This document shows positions 28,157-39,068 of a DNA stretch of 64,000 nucleotides, piece after piece. The notes under the pieces are model-generated. The model was not told the origin of the DNA, did not search any database, and saw only the letters and a program-made list of their open reading frames with translations. The stretch lies in NCBI GenBank assembly GCA_041538185.1, contig JBGORM010000002.1, forward strand, positions 1 to 64,000, in the 5' to 3' direction. The position numbers were made by a program, and so were the translations under genes. Source of the DNA: Melioribacteraceae bacterium 4301-Me. GTDB lineage: Bacteria > Bacteroidota > Ignavibacteria > Ignavibacteriales > Melioribacteraceae. Numbering within the stretch: position 1 is the stretch's first letter; the number at the start of each line of letters is the position of its first letter.

Positions 28157-28255
28157 ATGAAGACAACTATAAAAAATATAATCTCCCTCACAAATTTAAC
28201 TATGGCTATGCGCATGATGATGCGTATGAAAATTTTTGTTTGTGAAGGGATGTGA
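28157..28255 (+). CDS. Methionine-rich leader peptide 2 (32 aa)
   Basis: A second short ORF starts at ATG 28157 (internal ATG at 28202) and ends TMAMRMMMRMKIFVCEGM then TGA, with eight Met codons in its last 17 and one Cys. The segment ccctcacaaa (28185-28194) can pair with tttgtga-a-ggg (28239-28249, one bulge). That same 28239-28249 segment is perfectly complementary over 11 bp to cccttcacaaa (28288-28298) in the next terminator. The Met run M-x-M-M-M, the position of Phe and the Cys echo leader 1, so the two probably arose by duplication. Confidence 0.75.
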   Translation: MKTTIKNIISLTNLTMAMRMMMRMKIFVCEGM

Positions 28256-28280
28256 ATTAAATAAATAATAAACTATGAAC

Positions 28281-28312
28281 AAAAAAGCCCTTCACAAACG
28301 AAGGGCTTTTTT
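28281..28312 (+). terminator. Attenuator terminator 2
   Basis: The stem gcccttc (28287-28293) / gaagggc (28300-28306) is flanked by six A and six T. The 11-bp alternative pairing with the end of leader ORF 2 would prevent it. It lies 91 bp before metY. Confidence 0.85.
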
Positions 28313-28366
28313 GTTGTAAAACGGAGATGTTTTATCAAAATTCTTTAAGCAGTGTAAATTCATTAA

Positions 28367-29737
<1,371 letters not shown>

Positions 29738-29749
29738 TGGAGGAAAAAA

Positions 29750-31186
29750 ATGAAAGTTATCAAATTTGGCGGTACATCAATAGGAACTGTAGAAAGATTT
29801 ATAAATGTAGTAAATATCATTAAAAATAAATGTGAAGAAGATAAAATAATTGTCGTCCTTTCAGCAATTGGTGGAATAACAGATGAATTGATAAATGCAG
29901 TTTACTATGCCTCTGAAAAAAATAATAACTATCTAAAAATTGCAGAAAAAATAAAATCAGTTCATTTTGATTTTTTGAATAAACTAATTAGAGAACCTAT
30001 AAAGGAACAAATAATAACAGTGATTGAGAAAATAATAACTGAATTATTTATTAAACTGCAAGGTCTTTATCAAAAAAATAATGTCTCACCAAAAGATAAA
30101 GACTCAATTATATCTTTAGGAGAGTACCTCTCAAATAATTTGTTAGTTGGTGCATTAAAATCTATTGGGCTTGAAGCTAAATTTTTTGATTCAAAAAATT
30201 TCATAAGAACAGATTCAACTTTTGGTGAAGCTAATGTTAATTTTCACTTAACAAATAAATTAATTGCTGAGAGTTTCAGAGATATTGACAGGACAATTAT
30301 ACCAGTTGTAAATGGTTTTGTTGGTTCTGATGAACAAGGTAATGTAACCACACTTGGACGAAGTGGTTCTGATTATACTGCTGCAATAATTGGCGCAGCA
30401 TTGAAAGCAGATATTGTTGAAATATGGACAGATGTAAATGGTGTATTGAGTGCTGACCCTAAGATTGTAGAGAACACTTTTCCTATTAAGGAATTAGACT
30501 ATAATGAAGTAGCTGAAATAGCAAGCTTCGGTGCAAAGGTAATTTTCCCTAAGTCGATGGAACCTCTGCAAAAACAAAATATTCCTATGGTAATTTTAAA
30601 TTCGTTTAATCCTAAGGATAAAGGCACAGTTGTTAGAAATAAAAGCAGTGAAAGTTCTGACATACGAGTAGTGACTAGTATGAAAAATCTTAGTTTGGTA
30701 ATGCTGGAAAAGCAAAATAGCAAAGAAAGTTTAGGGATTTTAATCCGACTGTTAAAAATTTTATCTAAACACAAGTTGACCTATCTTCTTAATGGGGGGA
30801 CAATTTTACAGCAATCTATGGGAATCCACCACTTCGTGGTAAGTTTTATAACAAGTTCATTAACAGTAGAAAAGTTAATAAAAGAAGTTCAAAATGAATT
30901 TGAGTATGAATTGAAAAGTTCCATTATTTCTAAAATTAGGGTACTAAACAATGTTGCAATTATTTCAGTTTTTGTTGGAAATAAATACCGGCATAGTACA
31001 AATATTAGAAGGATTTTTGAAACGCTCTCTAATAACAAAATAAAAGTTCATTTGTTTTTTCATCGTTCTAGTATAGAAGATATATCCTTAGTTGTTGATC
31101 AAAAAAACGAAGAAGCTGCAATTAATTTAATTCACAACGAGTTATTCTTTGAAGAAATTAAAAAATTAGAAGCCAATGTAGCTTAA
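29750..31186 (+). CDS. lysC: Aspartate kinase (monofunctional, ACT-regulated)
   Basis: The 478-aa enzyme phosphorylates aspartate, the entry step to lysine, threonine and methionine. It starts MKVIKFGGTSIGTVERF, has TLGRSGSDYTAAIIGAAL and EIWTDVNGVLSADPKIV, then two C-terminal ACT domains (from about 310). It starts 12 bp after metY, with GGAGGAAAAAA as ribosome-binding site, so it shares the attenuated transcript. Residues about 357-364 (SMGIHHFV) are encoded by a copy of a palindromic repeat and may be a small insertion in the first ACT region. Its placement implies control by methionine supply; other feedback effectors are unknown. Confidence 0.94.
   Translation: MKVIKFGGTSIGTVERFINVVNIIKNKCEEDKIIVVLSAIGGITDELINAVYYASEKNNNYLKIAEKIKSVHFDFLNKLIREPIKEQIITVIEKIITELFIKLQGLYQKNNVSPKDKDSIISLGEYLSNNLLVGALKSIGLEAKFFDSKNFIRTDSTFGEANVNFHLTNKLIAESFRDIDRTIIPVVNGFVGSDEQGNVTTLGRSGSDYTAAIIGAALKADIVEIWTDVNGVLSADPKIVENTFPIKELDYNEVAEIASFGAKVIFPKSMEPLQKQNIPMVILNSFNPKDKGTVVRNKSSESSDIRVVTSMKNLSLVMLEKQNSKESLGILIRLLKILSKHKLTYLLNGGTILQQSMGIHHFVVSFITSSLTVEKLIKEVQNEFEYELKSSIISKIRVLNNVAIISVFVGNKYRHSTNIRRIFETLSNNKIKVHLFFHRSSIEDISLVVDQKNEEAAINLIHNELFFEEIKKLEANVA
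30818..30840. repeat. Palindromic repeat (CCAC-N3-GTGG family) inside lysC
   Basis: atgggaatccaccacttcgtggt (ends split around the stem ccac-ttc-gtgg) closely matches the reverse complement of the intergenic copy at 45831-45862. Only the central bases of the loop differ. It is in frame and keeps the gene open. Confidence 0.65.
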
Positions 31187-31210
31187 TGAAAAGCTAAATT
31201 AGAGGTGAAA

Positions 31211-32293
31211 ATGAGAAGCAGCAGTTTAGTAAATCATAATCTAAACTTTCACGAGACTGTAAACTTTTATGAAGAATTTGTATTTGAGAATGGTGAGAGA
31301 ATACCAAATTTAACTGTAGCTTATGAAACTTACGGAGAACTTAACGATGAAGGAACTAATGCTATTTTAGTATGTCATGCACTTACAGGCAATTCACACG
31401 CTGCTAATTACAATGATGAGGATAATACTGGATGGTGGAGTGGTTTAATTGGACCTGGTAAAGCTTTTGATACACGCAGGTTCTTTGTTGTATGTTCCAA
31501 TTTTTTAGGAAGCTGTTATGGTACAACGGGACCAACTTCAATTAATCCTAAAACTGGGAAAAAGTATGGTTTGGAATTTCCTCAGATGACGATTAGAGAC
31601 ATGGTAAAGGTACAATACAAGCTAGTAAAATATTTAGGAATAAATAAGCTGCAGGCTGTCTCTGGCGGCTCACTAGGTGGAATGCAAGTTTTGGAGTGGG
31701 CATTAATGTATCCCGAATTAGTAGAAAGGATAATTCCTATTGCTACCGCAGTTCAACACTCAGCATGGGCTATTGGTTTAAATGAATTAGCAAGAAAGGC
31801 AATAACAAATGACCCGACATGGAATAATGGAAATTATATTGAACAGCCATTAAAGGGTTTATCTTTAGCTAGAATGATTGCAATGGTTTCCTACAGAAGT
31901 CCAATTAATTTTAACCTAAGATTTGGCCGGCAAAAAATGAACAATAATTACGATGAGCAATTTCAAGTAGAAAGTTACCTCAACTATCAAGGAGAAAAAC
32001 TTGTAAGAAGATTTGATGCAAATACCTACTTATACATAACTAAGGCAATGGATATGCACGATGTAACTTACGGCCGCTCAAACTTGGAAGATACTTTGGG
32101 CAGTATAAAATCTAAAACTCTTTGTATAGGTATAAATACTGATGTTTTGTATCCAGTAGAAGAACAAAAACAAATTGCTTCTTTAATACCTAACTCGAAA
32201 TATTTTGAGGTAAGTTCAATCTATGGGCACGATGCTTTCTTAATTGAGTATGAACAATTAAATCTTGCTATTGTAAATTTTTTGCGTGGCTAA
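31211..32293 (+). CDS. metX: Homoserine O-acetyltransferase
   Basis: The 360-aa alpha/beta hydrolase-fold enzyme acylates homoserine for methionine synthesis. It has [30 protein letters not shown], the nucleophile Ser154 in [14 protein letters not shown], and the catalytic His in [12 protein letters not shown]. The ATG at 31211 is preferred to the GTG at 31205 because AGAGGTG then forms the ribosome-binding site. It follows lysC by 24 bp and supplies the substrate of MetY, so all three genes act together. Confidence 0.95.
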   Translation: MRSSSLVNHNLNFHETVNFYEEFVFENGERIPNLTVAYETYGELNDEGTNAILVCHALTGNSHAANYNDEDNTGWWSGLIGPGKAFDTRRFFVVCSNFLGSCYGTTGPTSINPKTGKKYGLEFPQMTIRDMVKVQYKLVKYLGINKLQAVSGGSLGGMQVLEWALMYPELVERIIPIATAVQHSAWAIGLNELARKAITNDPTWNNGNYIEQPLKGLSLARMIAMVSYRSPINFNLRFGRQKMNNNYDEQFQVESYLNYQGEKLVRRFDANTYLYITKAMDMHDVTYGRSNLEDTLGSIKSKTLCIGINTDVLYPVEEQKQIASLIPNSKYFEVSSIYGHDAFLIEYEQLNLAIVNFLRG

Positions 32294-32377
32294 TAAATAT
32301 TGAGAGCACCTTAAGTCCAAATTTTTCATTAATGAAATTTGCTGTTCGGATTAAGAATTAATAAAAATCAATTATGC

Positions 32378-35125
32378 TTATCCAGTGTTTCTTATGCCGG
32401 CTGCTATTCCATTTACAGTAGATCTTAACAAAGAAAGCAGCATAGCTTTTTTAGTTTCGTTTTTTGTTTTCCGAAACTCCTTAATAAATTTTATTTGAAT
32501 AAAACTGATTGGATCGATGTACGGATTTCGCAGAAGGATTGATCTTTGTAAAGAGGGATTGGAATCCATTAAATATTTTTGGTTGGTAATTTTTAGCACT
32601 GCTTTTACGGAGCGGTTGTATTCAGATTCAATTAATCTGAAAATTTCTTTATTACCGTTATAAAGCTTGGCATATTCTCTGCCAATTATCATATCAGTCT
32701 TTAGCAGCACCATCTCAATGTTGTCGATTAATACTTTAAAAAATGGCCAGTTAGTGTACATTTCCCTCAAATCTTCCCATGATGCCTTACGTTCTTTAAC
32801 TAAAGCAGTAGCGGCAGTTCCAAATCCATACCAACCGGAAATCGTTTGTCTATTTTGAGTCCACGAAAAAACCCACGGTATTGCTCTCAATAATCTTAAA
32901 TCGTTGCCCTTGCTTCTGGATGCAGGTCTAGAACCAATTTCAATGTGTTCAATTATATCAATTGGAGTGGCTTTTCTAAAGTAGTTTAAAAAATTTTTGC
33001 TGTTAACAAGATTTTTATAGCTAGCGAAAGCTTTTTCAGATATTTGTGCTAATATTTTTTTATAAGCAATAATGTTTGGATTTTTATTTTTCCAAAGCTT
33101 TGCAGAAGCTAAAATAACTGCAGAAGAAATCAATTCTAAAGTTCTATTGGCAATTTGGGGCAAAAGATATTTTGAAGATATCATCTCACCTTGTTCGGTA
33201 ATCTTTATTTTGCCTTTAATTGAACCTTGAGGTTGAGCCATTATTGATTTATTTATAGGTCCGCCTCCTCGAGATATACTGCCCCCTCTTCCATGGAATA
33301 AAATAAGTTCTATATTATATTTATCACAAATTTGTGTTAATTTCTGTTGAGCGATAAATAGTTCATAATTAGAAGTAACAATTCCGCCGTCCTTGTTGCT
33401 GTCAGAATAACCCAGCATTATTTTTTGCAGGTTATTACGGCATTTAAGATGTTGTTTATAGGCTCTGTTATTAAACAGTTTTTCAATCACCATGTTGCAT
33501 TCTCTTAGGTCGTTTATAGTCTCAAACAAAGGAATAATATTTATTTCGGATTTAACAATTTTGCCATTCCACAATTTAGATAAGCCAACTTCCTTTGCCA
33601 ATAAAAGAATTGACAGAACATCAGAGGCTGTAGAACTATTGCTAATTACAAAATCTTCACAGCATAAATCACAAATATTATCTTTACCCCATTTAATTAA
33701 AGCGACTTCTTCTATCACTGTTTTTGTTTCTGCGGTAAGATTTGAAAAATTAATTATGGGACGCGGATTAAGAATTTCATCAGTAAGTATGTCAATTTTT
33801 TCTTCTTCCGTTTTGCTTAAGTAATGATGACATATTTTAGACTGGCTTAAAATTTCTTCAATAGCACTGTTAATTTTTGTAGCATTTTGACGAATGTCTA
33901 ATTTAACAAAGTGAAAACCGAAAGTGTAAACCTTATCTATAAAAGGTTTCAGAACATTATCATAAATTAATTTCCCCTTATTATTAATTAATGATTTAGC
34001 AAGCTGTAGCAAATCGTTTTTAAACTCATCTGCACTGCGATAAGCTCCTGCACTGTTATTGATTGTTCTTTTTAATCTTTCAGAGATTAAAATCAGTTTA
34101 TGTCTGTATATTTCAGTTGGCTCACGAAGATTGCTATCGGTTATTTCTATTCCCAACTCTTTTTTTTCTTTTTCGATAGAATTAAGAAGTGATTTATCAA
34201 CATTCACAATATTAATTGAAGGACTTAAGTGAGAGTAAAGAATGTCTAAATCTCGAAGATATAATTCAATTATAGTTTTCTGATGATTTTGCAAAGCATC
34301 TTTTGTAACATCAATGGTTACGAAAGGATGACCGTCTCTATCTCCCCCTATCCAACTCCCAAATTCAATAAATGGTTTAATTTCAATTCCCTTCATATAA
34401 TGTTTCTTCACAGCATAATTTAACTTAGAATATAGGTTGGGAATTTCAGAATAAATTATATTCTTGAAAAAAAACAGACCTCTTTGAATTTCATCGCTAA
34501 CAGTAATTTTATGAAATCTAATCTCTGTTGATTGCCAGATGAGAGTAATTTGCGTTTTAATTTTTTCTAGCAGTTTCTGATATTCATCTTCATTTAATCT
34601 GTGAAATTCTTTGTGGAGAAGTAATTGGGTTAAAAGCAAAATCTTTCTTAATATAGTTTGTCTTGTTGCTTCAGTTGGGTGTGCAGTAAATACAGGTGTA
34701 ATACAAATTTTATTCAAGAGGTTGATTAGCTTTTGAAGAGAATAACCATCCTCCTTTAGTTTTTTAATCACCCATAAGTAAGTATCATCTAAAATTTTGT
34801 TATTGTTATTTTCGAGACGAACCTTATGAACCTCATCAGCAGCATTGACAAGGATGAAATAAATTGAAAATGCTCTAACAACATTGTAAGCATGTTCGTA
34901 ATTAAGACCAGCAATAACTTTTTTTATTTTATATATAATCTGGTTTGTTGGCTTATTTCTCAATTTCTTTGTTAAACTACGTAATAGTTCAACGGTCTGG
35001 TAAAGTTCTTCTCCTTCTTGTTCAATTAAAACTTCGCCCAACAGTCTTCCAAGAACTCTAATGTCTTCTCTTAACTTTTTATCTTTTTTAGTGGATTCAA
35101 GATAGTTTATTGGTCGCTTATCCAT
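32378..35125 (-). CDS. ppc: Phosphoenolpyruvate carboxylase
   Basis: The 915-aa enzyme adds bicarbonate to PEP to make oxaloacetate. It has the catalytic His149 in VFTAHPTEATRQTI, GSWIGGDRDGHPFV, GYSDSNKDGG, LFHGRGGSISRGGGP and a normal C terminus ending IRNTG. Length is typical. It is convergent with metX and divergent from the aspartate aminotransferase. Oxaloacetate plus the transaminase gives aspartate for LysC, so the position fits supply of the methionine pathway. Confidence 0.96.
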   Translation of the reverse strand: MDKRPINYLESTKKDKKLREDIRVLGRLLGEVLIEQEGEELYQTVELLRSLTKKLRNKPTNQIIYKIKKVIAGLNYEHAYNVVRAFSIYFILVNAADEVHKVRLENNNNKILDDTYLWVIKKLKEDGYSLQKLINLLNKICITPVFTAHPTEATRQTILRKILLLTQLLLHKEFHRLNEDEYQKLLEKIKTQITLIWQSTEIRFHKITVSDEIQRGLFFFKNIIYSEIPNLYSKLNYAVKKHYMKGIEIKPFIEFGSWIGGDRDGHPFVTIDVTKDALQNHQKTIIELYLRDLDILYSHLSPSINIVNVDKSLLNSIEKEKKELGIEITDSNLREPTEIYRHKLILISERLKRTINNSAGAYRSADEFKNDLLQLAKSLINNKGKLIYDNVLKPFIDKVYTFGFHFVKLDIRQNATKINSAIEEILSQSKICHHYLSKTEEEKIDILTDEILNPRPIINFSNLTAETKTVIEEVALIKWGKDNICDLCCEDFVISNSSTASDVLSILLLAKEVGLSKLWNGKIVKSEINIIPLFETINDLRECNMVIEKLFNNRAYKQHLKCRNNLQKIMLGYSDSNKDGGIVTSNYELFIAQQKLTQICDKYNIELILFHGRGGSISRGGGPINKSIMAQPQGSIKGKIKITEQGEMISSKYLLPQIANRTLELISSAVILASAKLWKNKNPNIIAYKKILAQISEKAFASYKNLVNSKNFLNYFRKATPIDIIEHIEIGSRPASRSKGNDLRLLRAIPWVFSWTQNRQTISGWYGFGTAATALVKERKASWEDLREMYTNWPFFKVLIDNIEMVLLKTDMIIGREYAKLYNGNKEIFRLIESEYNRSVKAVLKITNQKYLMDSNPSLQRSILLRNPYIDPISFIQIKFIKEFRKTKNETKKAMLLSLLRSTVNGIAAGIRNTG

Positions 35126-35352
35126 ATAATTTTCTAAATTTTTATAAAAGAATAAGGAATACTGAAAGCGAAATCAACGATAAGTGAATTAATATTCGTA
35201 TTACTTGCATGAAATTTTGCTAAATAAAGAAATATTCAATTTTTTTTGAAAAGAGTTATGTAATTATTACAAAATTAATTTGTGAAATACTATATTGCAT
35301 CCAATTTTTGTAAAGCTTTTTTACACATCGTAATAATTTCAAAGGAATTGTG

Positions 35353-36546
35353 ATGATAATTTCAAAAAGAATAAATAAAATTAGTGTATCACCGACAATG
35401 AAAGTAGCAGGCGAGGCTAAAGAGTTAATAGCACGCGGTGAAAATGTAATAGATTTAAGTGTGGGAGAAACAGATTTTCCTACGCCGCCTAATGTTAAAG
35501 AAGCTGCTAAGCGCGCCATAGATAACAACGAGACAAGATATACATTAAATCCAGGTACAGTAGAACTAAGAAAAGCAATAGCAGATAAGTTAAAAAGAGA
35601 AAATGGATTGGAATATTCAATAAAGCAAATCATTGTTTCTAGCGGCGCAAAACAGAGTTTGTATAATGCAATTCAATCTTTAGTTTATGTTGACGATGAG
35701 GTTATTTTTTCTGCTCCTTATTGGGTTAGTTATCCGGAAATGGTGACCTTAGCTCATGGCCAGTCAGTAATAATTCCAACTACAGAAGAAACTGGATTTA
35801 AAATAAAACCCAGCCAGTTAAAGAAAGCAATTAGCCCTTATACTAAAATTTTAATTTTGTGTAACCCATCCAATCCAACCGGCAGTTGTTATACAAGAAA
35901 AGAATTAGAAGAGATTGCTGATATTGTATTACAAAATAAGTTTTATGTTATAAGCGACGAGATATACGAAAAACTTATTTATGATAATTTTGAATTAGTA
36001 AGCTTCCCTTCATTAGGGGAAGAAATTAAAAAGCGTACAATTTTAGTTAATGGGTTATCAAAATCCTATGCAATGACAGGTTGGAGGATTGGATATGCTG
36101 CAGGTCCGGAAGAAGTTATAGCAGCAATGAATAAACTTCAGAGCCATAGTACATCGAATGCAAGTTCAATTTCTCAGGCTGCTGGTGTAGAAGCTTTCAA
36201 TGGACCACAAGATTACGTTAATAATTTAAAGAATGAATTTCAGGCAAGAAGAGATTATCTGTACAATGAATTGACTGCAATGGACGGGATAACATGTTAT
36301 AAGCCTCAAGGTGCATTTTACTTGTTTCCCAATATTTCTACTTTTTTTAATAAAAGGGTAAATGGCATAAGGATTGAAAATTCAGTTGATTTTGCTATGT
36401 ATTTATTACGAGAAGCTAAAGTAGCTACAGTGCCTGGTAGTGCATTCGGAGCCGAAGGATATATAAGGCTATCGTATGCAACTTCAAAAGAGAAATTGCA
36501 AGAAGCAGTAAAAAGAATAAAAGATGCGCTGTCTAAACTGCAATAA
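35353..36546 (+). CDS. Class I aspartate aminotransferase (AspB/Iβ type)
   Basis: The 397-aa PLP enzyme has VIDLSVGETDFPTPPNVKEA, ILCNPSNPTGSCYTRKELE and the cofactor Lys237 in NGLSKSYAMTGWRIGYAAG, with TVPGSAFGAEGYIRLSYA near the end. This fits the thermophile/Bacillus-type aspartate or aspartate/prephenate aminotransferase group. It should interconvert oxaloacetate and aspartate. The ATG at 35353 is used (GTG at 35350 also possible), with AAAGGAATT upstream. Next to ppc, it links PEP to aspartate. Confidence 0.93.
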   Translation: MIISKRINKISVSPTMKVAGEAKELIARGENVIDLSVGETDFPTPPNVKEAAKRAIDNNETRYTLNPGTVELRKAIADKLKRENGLEYSIKQIIVSSGAKQSLYNAIQSLVYVDDEVIFSAPYWVSYPEMVTLAHGQSVIIPTTEETGFKIKPSQLKKAISPYTKILILCNPSNPTGSCYTRKELEEIADIVLQNKFYVISDEIYEKLIYDNFELVSFPSLGEEIKKRTILVNGLSKSYAMTGWRIGYAAGPEEVIAAMNKLQSHSTSNASSISQAAGVEAFNGPQDYVNNLKNEFQARRDYLYNELTAMDGITCYKPQGAFYLFPNISTFFNKRVNGIRIENSVDFAMYLLREAKVATVPGSAFGAEGYIRLSYATSKEKLQEAVKRIKDALSKLQ

Positions 36547-36673
36547 GGTTAATTCAATCTTTTATAAGAAAAATTTGCTCTTTGGGCAGTTAACAATAAC
36601 TAATATTGATTAAATCAAATGTTAAACAGTAATAATAATCGCAAAAAACTTATTCTCAATAAATTTTTTGATG

Positions 36674-37552
36674 TTAACTATTAAGATAGGAAACAACCGC
36701 TTTATAGACTTTTTCTACGGGCATTTTTTCGCCTGTCCATAGTTCGTAAGATTTTGCGCCTTGCTCTATGAGCATTTTAAGTCCACTTACAGTACGTGCC
36801 CCACGTGTTTCCGCCAAAGCTAATAACTTTGTTTTAATTGGGTTATAAACAACATCAAACACAATTTGATCCTTGTTAAATGATTCTGGTATTGTAGTTG
36901 CAGCGTCATCAATTTCAGGACTCATACCCATTGATGTTGTGTTAACAATTAGTTTTGATTGGCTAAAAACATTAACCAAGTCAGGGGGTACGAGAGGGAA
37001 AGACTTAATATGTTCAAAAATCATTTTTGTTTTGAAATATTCTTTAAGTGTTTCTGCCGTCTGTTCAGTTCTATTGACTATATTAATTTTGCCTACTTTA
37101 AAGGTTCGTATTAATGCATAAATTACACTTCTTGAAGCCCCGCCTGCACCAATTACAGTAGCTTCGCAGTTTGCAAGTTCGTCCTTGAAAGGCAGTAGTG
37201 ATTCCACTACACCATTGACATCAGTATTATAACCATGAAGTGTTCCGTCTTCATTTACAATTGTATTAACTGCACCAATAATGTTGGCTTCTTCAGATAC
37301 TTCTTTTAAATAAGAAAGTATTTTTTCTTTATGGGGTATAGTTACATTAAAACCTTTAATACCTAATGCTATCATTCCTTTTAACGCATCTTTGAGGTTC
37401 GTTGAAGGGACATCAAAAGGCAGGTAGATGTAATTTAATCCAGAAAGTTCGAATGAAAGATTGTGGATTAAGGGTGAAAACGAATGTTTAATGGGGTGAC
37501 CTATCACACCTATTATTTTAGTGTTATGGTTAAATTTATTGAGTGATTGCAT
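36674..37552 (-). CDS. aroE: Shikimate 5-dehydrogenase
   Basis: The 292-aa enzyme reduces 3-dehydroshikimate in aromatic amino acid synthesis. It has GVIGHPIKHSFSPLIHN, the catalytic Lys in NVTIPHKE, Asp in GYNTDVNG, the nucleotide motif VIGAGGASRSVIYA and NRT (preference for NADP). Length is normal. It begins 6 bp after the TPR gene stop on the same strand, so the two are probably co-transcribed. Confidence 0.95.
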   Translation of the reverse strand: MQSLNKFNHNTKIIGVIGHPIKHSFSPLIHNLSFELSGLNYIYLPFDVPSTNLKDALKGMIALGIKGFNVTIPHKEKILSYLKEVSEEANIIGAVNTIVNEDGTLHGYNTDVNGVVESLLPFKDELANCEATVIGAGGASRSVIYALIRTFKVGKINIVNRTEQTAETLKEYFKTKMIFEHIKSFPLVPPDLVNVFSQSKLIVNTTSMGMSPEIDDAATTIPESFNKDQIVFDVVYNPIKTKLLALAETRGARTVSGLKMLIEQGAKSYELWTGEKMPVEKVYKAVVSYLNS

Positions 37553-37558
37553 AATTTG

Positions 37559-38980
37559 CTATTTGTTTTCTTCGATAAGTTTAATGAAGAGTTTTGAAGT
37601 TTTTACATCGGGGTACTCACGCGCAAATTCATTTTTAATGTTTGGATCAAGTTTAAATGCAGTTCTTAGACAATCAATTGCATCTTGTGTGCGACTTAAA
37701 AGGAAATTTATTTTTGCTTTTCCGTAATATGAATTTGCGTGAGTAGGTTTTATTCGTAAACATTGGTCAAAGGCTTCTAAAGCATTAAGCCAATTACCTA
37801 CTTCTATATATGTTTCAGCAAGTTTATACCAAGCATTAAAATTATCGTGATTCAGTTCTACTGCTTTCGAGTAACTCTTAATAGATTCATTTAAATTGCC
37901 AAGTGAATATTCTAAATCAGCTTTGGCAAACCAAGCATCTTCTGGATTAGCAGTCAATGCAATAGCTTTATTAAAATCTTTCAATGCTAATTGATACTTT
38001 CCAACGGCATCATAACAGTAGCCTCTGCCGAGGTATGCCTCATAATACTCGCTGTCTAATTTTATTGCTTGGGAGTAACTTTTTATAGCTTGGTGAATGT
38101 TTCCTAATTCTTCATAAGTCTGTGCTATGTTAAACATAATAGTTTCATCGTAAGGATCTATTTCGTGAGCGGTTTTATAAGCTGATAGGGCTTCGTCAAA
38201 TCTGTTTAACTTGAAATATGCATAGCCCAAATTAAACCATGAACTTGCAAAGTCATCTTTAAGTGCTATAGAAAGCTCAAAGCAATTGAGGGCGTTTTCA
38301 TATTCGTTCAATCGTATAAAGACTATTCCTTTGTTGTACCAGCCAGTAAAGCTATTAGGTTCTATTTCTAAGAATTTATCATAACATGCTAAAGCCTCAG
38401 ATAGGTTTCCAATATTTTCGTGGCAAAAACCTAATTCGTACCATGCTTCTGAGTAGTTAGGGTCAATACCAACAGCTTTTTTGAAGTTATTAATTGCCTC
38501 TAAAAATTTTTCCTTTTTTTCATAAAGCAGACCTAAATTATAATATGTTTCCTCGTTGTAAGGTTCAATTTGAAGTGCTTTTTTTAATGATGCAACAGCT
38601 TCATCAAATAAGCCTAAATTGTCTTCAGCAATAGATTTATTGATGAGAGTTTCCACATCAGTTGGATTTAAAGAAAGTGATTTTTCAAAGCAATAATTTG
38701 CTTTTTCAAATTCAAAGATGTTGTTCAATAAAATTCCTTTGAACTGCCATGCATCTGAATTGTATGGAGCTATTTGAATAAGCGATTCAACTATTTCCAA
38801 GCCGTCATCAACAAAGTCATATTCCATACACAATTGCACAACGTCTTCAATAAATTCTATGTTAGAGAATATCTCACCTTTTTCAATTAATTCTTTGCTC
38901 AATTTTATTTTTGATTTAATTTCTTCTTCATCAGAAATAGAATCATACTCATCATCAAAAAACTCATCAGCAAAATTCAT
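37559..38980 (-). CDS. Tetratricopeptide-repeat protein
   Basis: The 473-aa soluble protein has an acidic N terminus (DEFFDDEYDSISDEEE) followed by about twelve consecutive 34-residue TPR units, for example NAWYKLAETYIEVGNWLNAL and EETYYNLGLLYEKKEKFLEA. There is no signal peptide or membrane helix, so it should act in the cytoplasm as a protein scaffold. It precedes aroE by 6 bp. No specific partner is evident. Confidence 0.9.
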   Translation of the reverse strand: MNFADEFFDDEYDSISDEEEIKSKIKLSKELIEKGEIFSNIEFIEDVVQLCMEYDFVDDGLEIVESLIQIAPYNSDAWQFKGILLNNIFEFEKANYCFEKSLSLNPTDVETLINKSIAEDNLGLFDEAVASLKKALQIEPYNEETYYNLGLLYEKKEKFLEAINNFKKAVGIDPNYSEAWYELGFCHENIGNLSEALACYDKFLEIEPNSFTGWYNKGIVFIRLNEYENALNCFELSIALKDDFASSWFNLGYAYFKLNRFDEALSAYKTAHEIDPYDETIMFNIAQTYEELGNIHQAIKSYSQAIKLDSEYYEAYLGRGYCYDAVGKYQLALKDFNKAIALTANPEDAWFAKADLEYSLGNLNESIKSYSKAVELNHDNFNAWYKLAETYIEVGNWLNALEAFDQCLRIKPTHANSYYGKAKINFLLSRTQDAIDCLRTAFKLDPNIKNEFAREYPDVKTSKLFIKLIEENK

Positions 38981-39068
38981 TAATACTCCTCTTTTATTTG
39001 TGTGAAAATGTATTATTATGATTAGTCAAAATCAAGTTGAATTTGTGTGGGAATTTTTTAACAAATAT

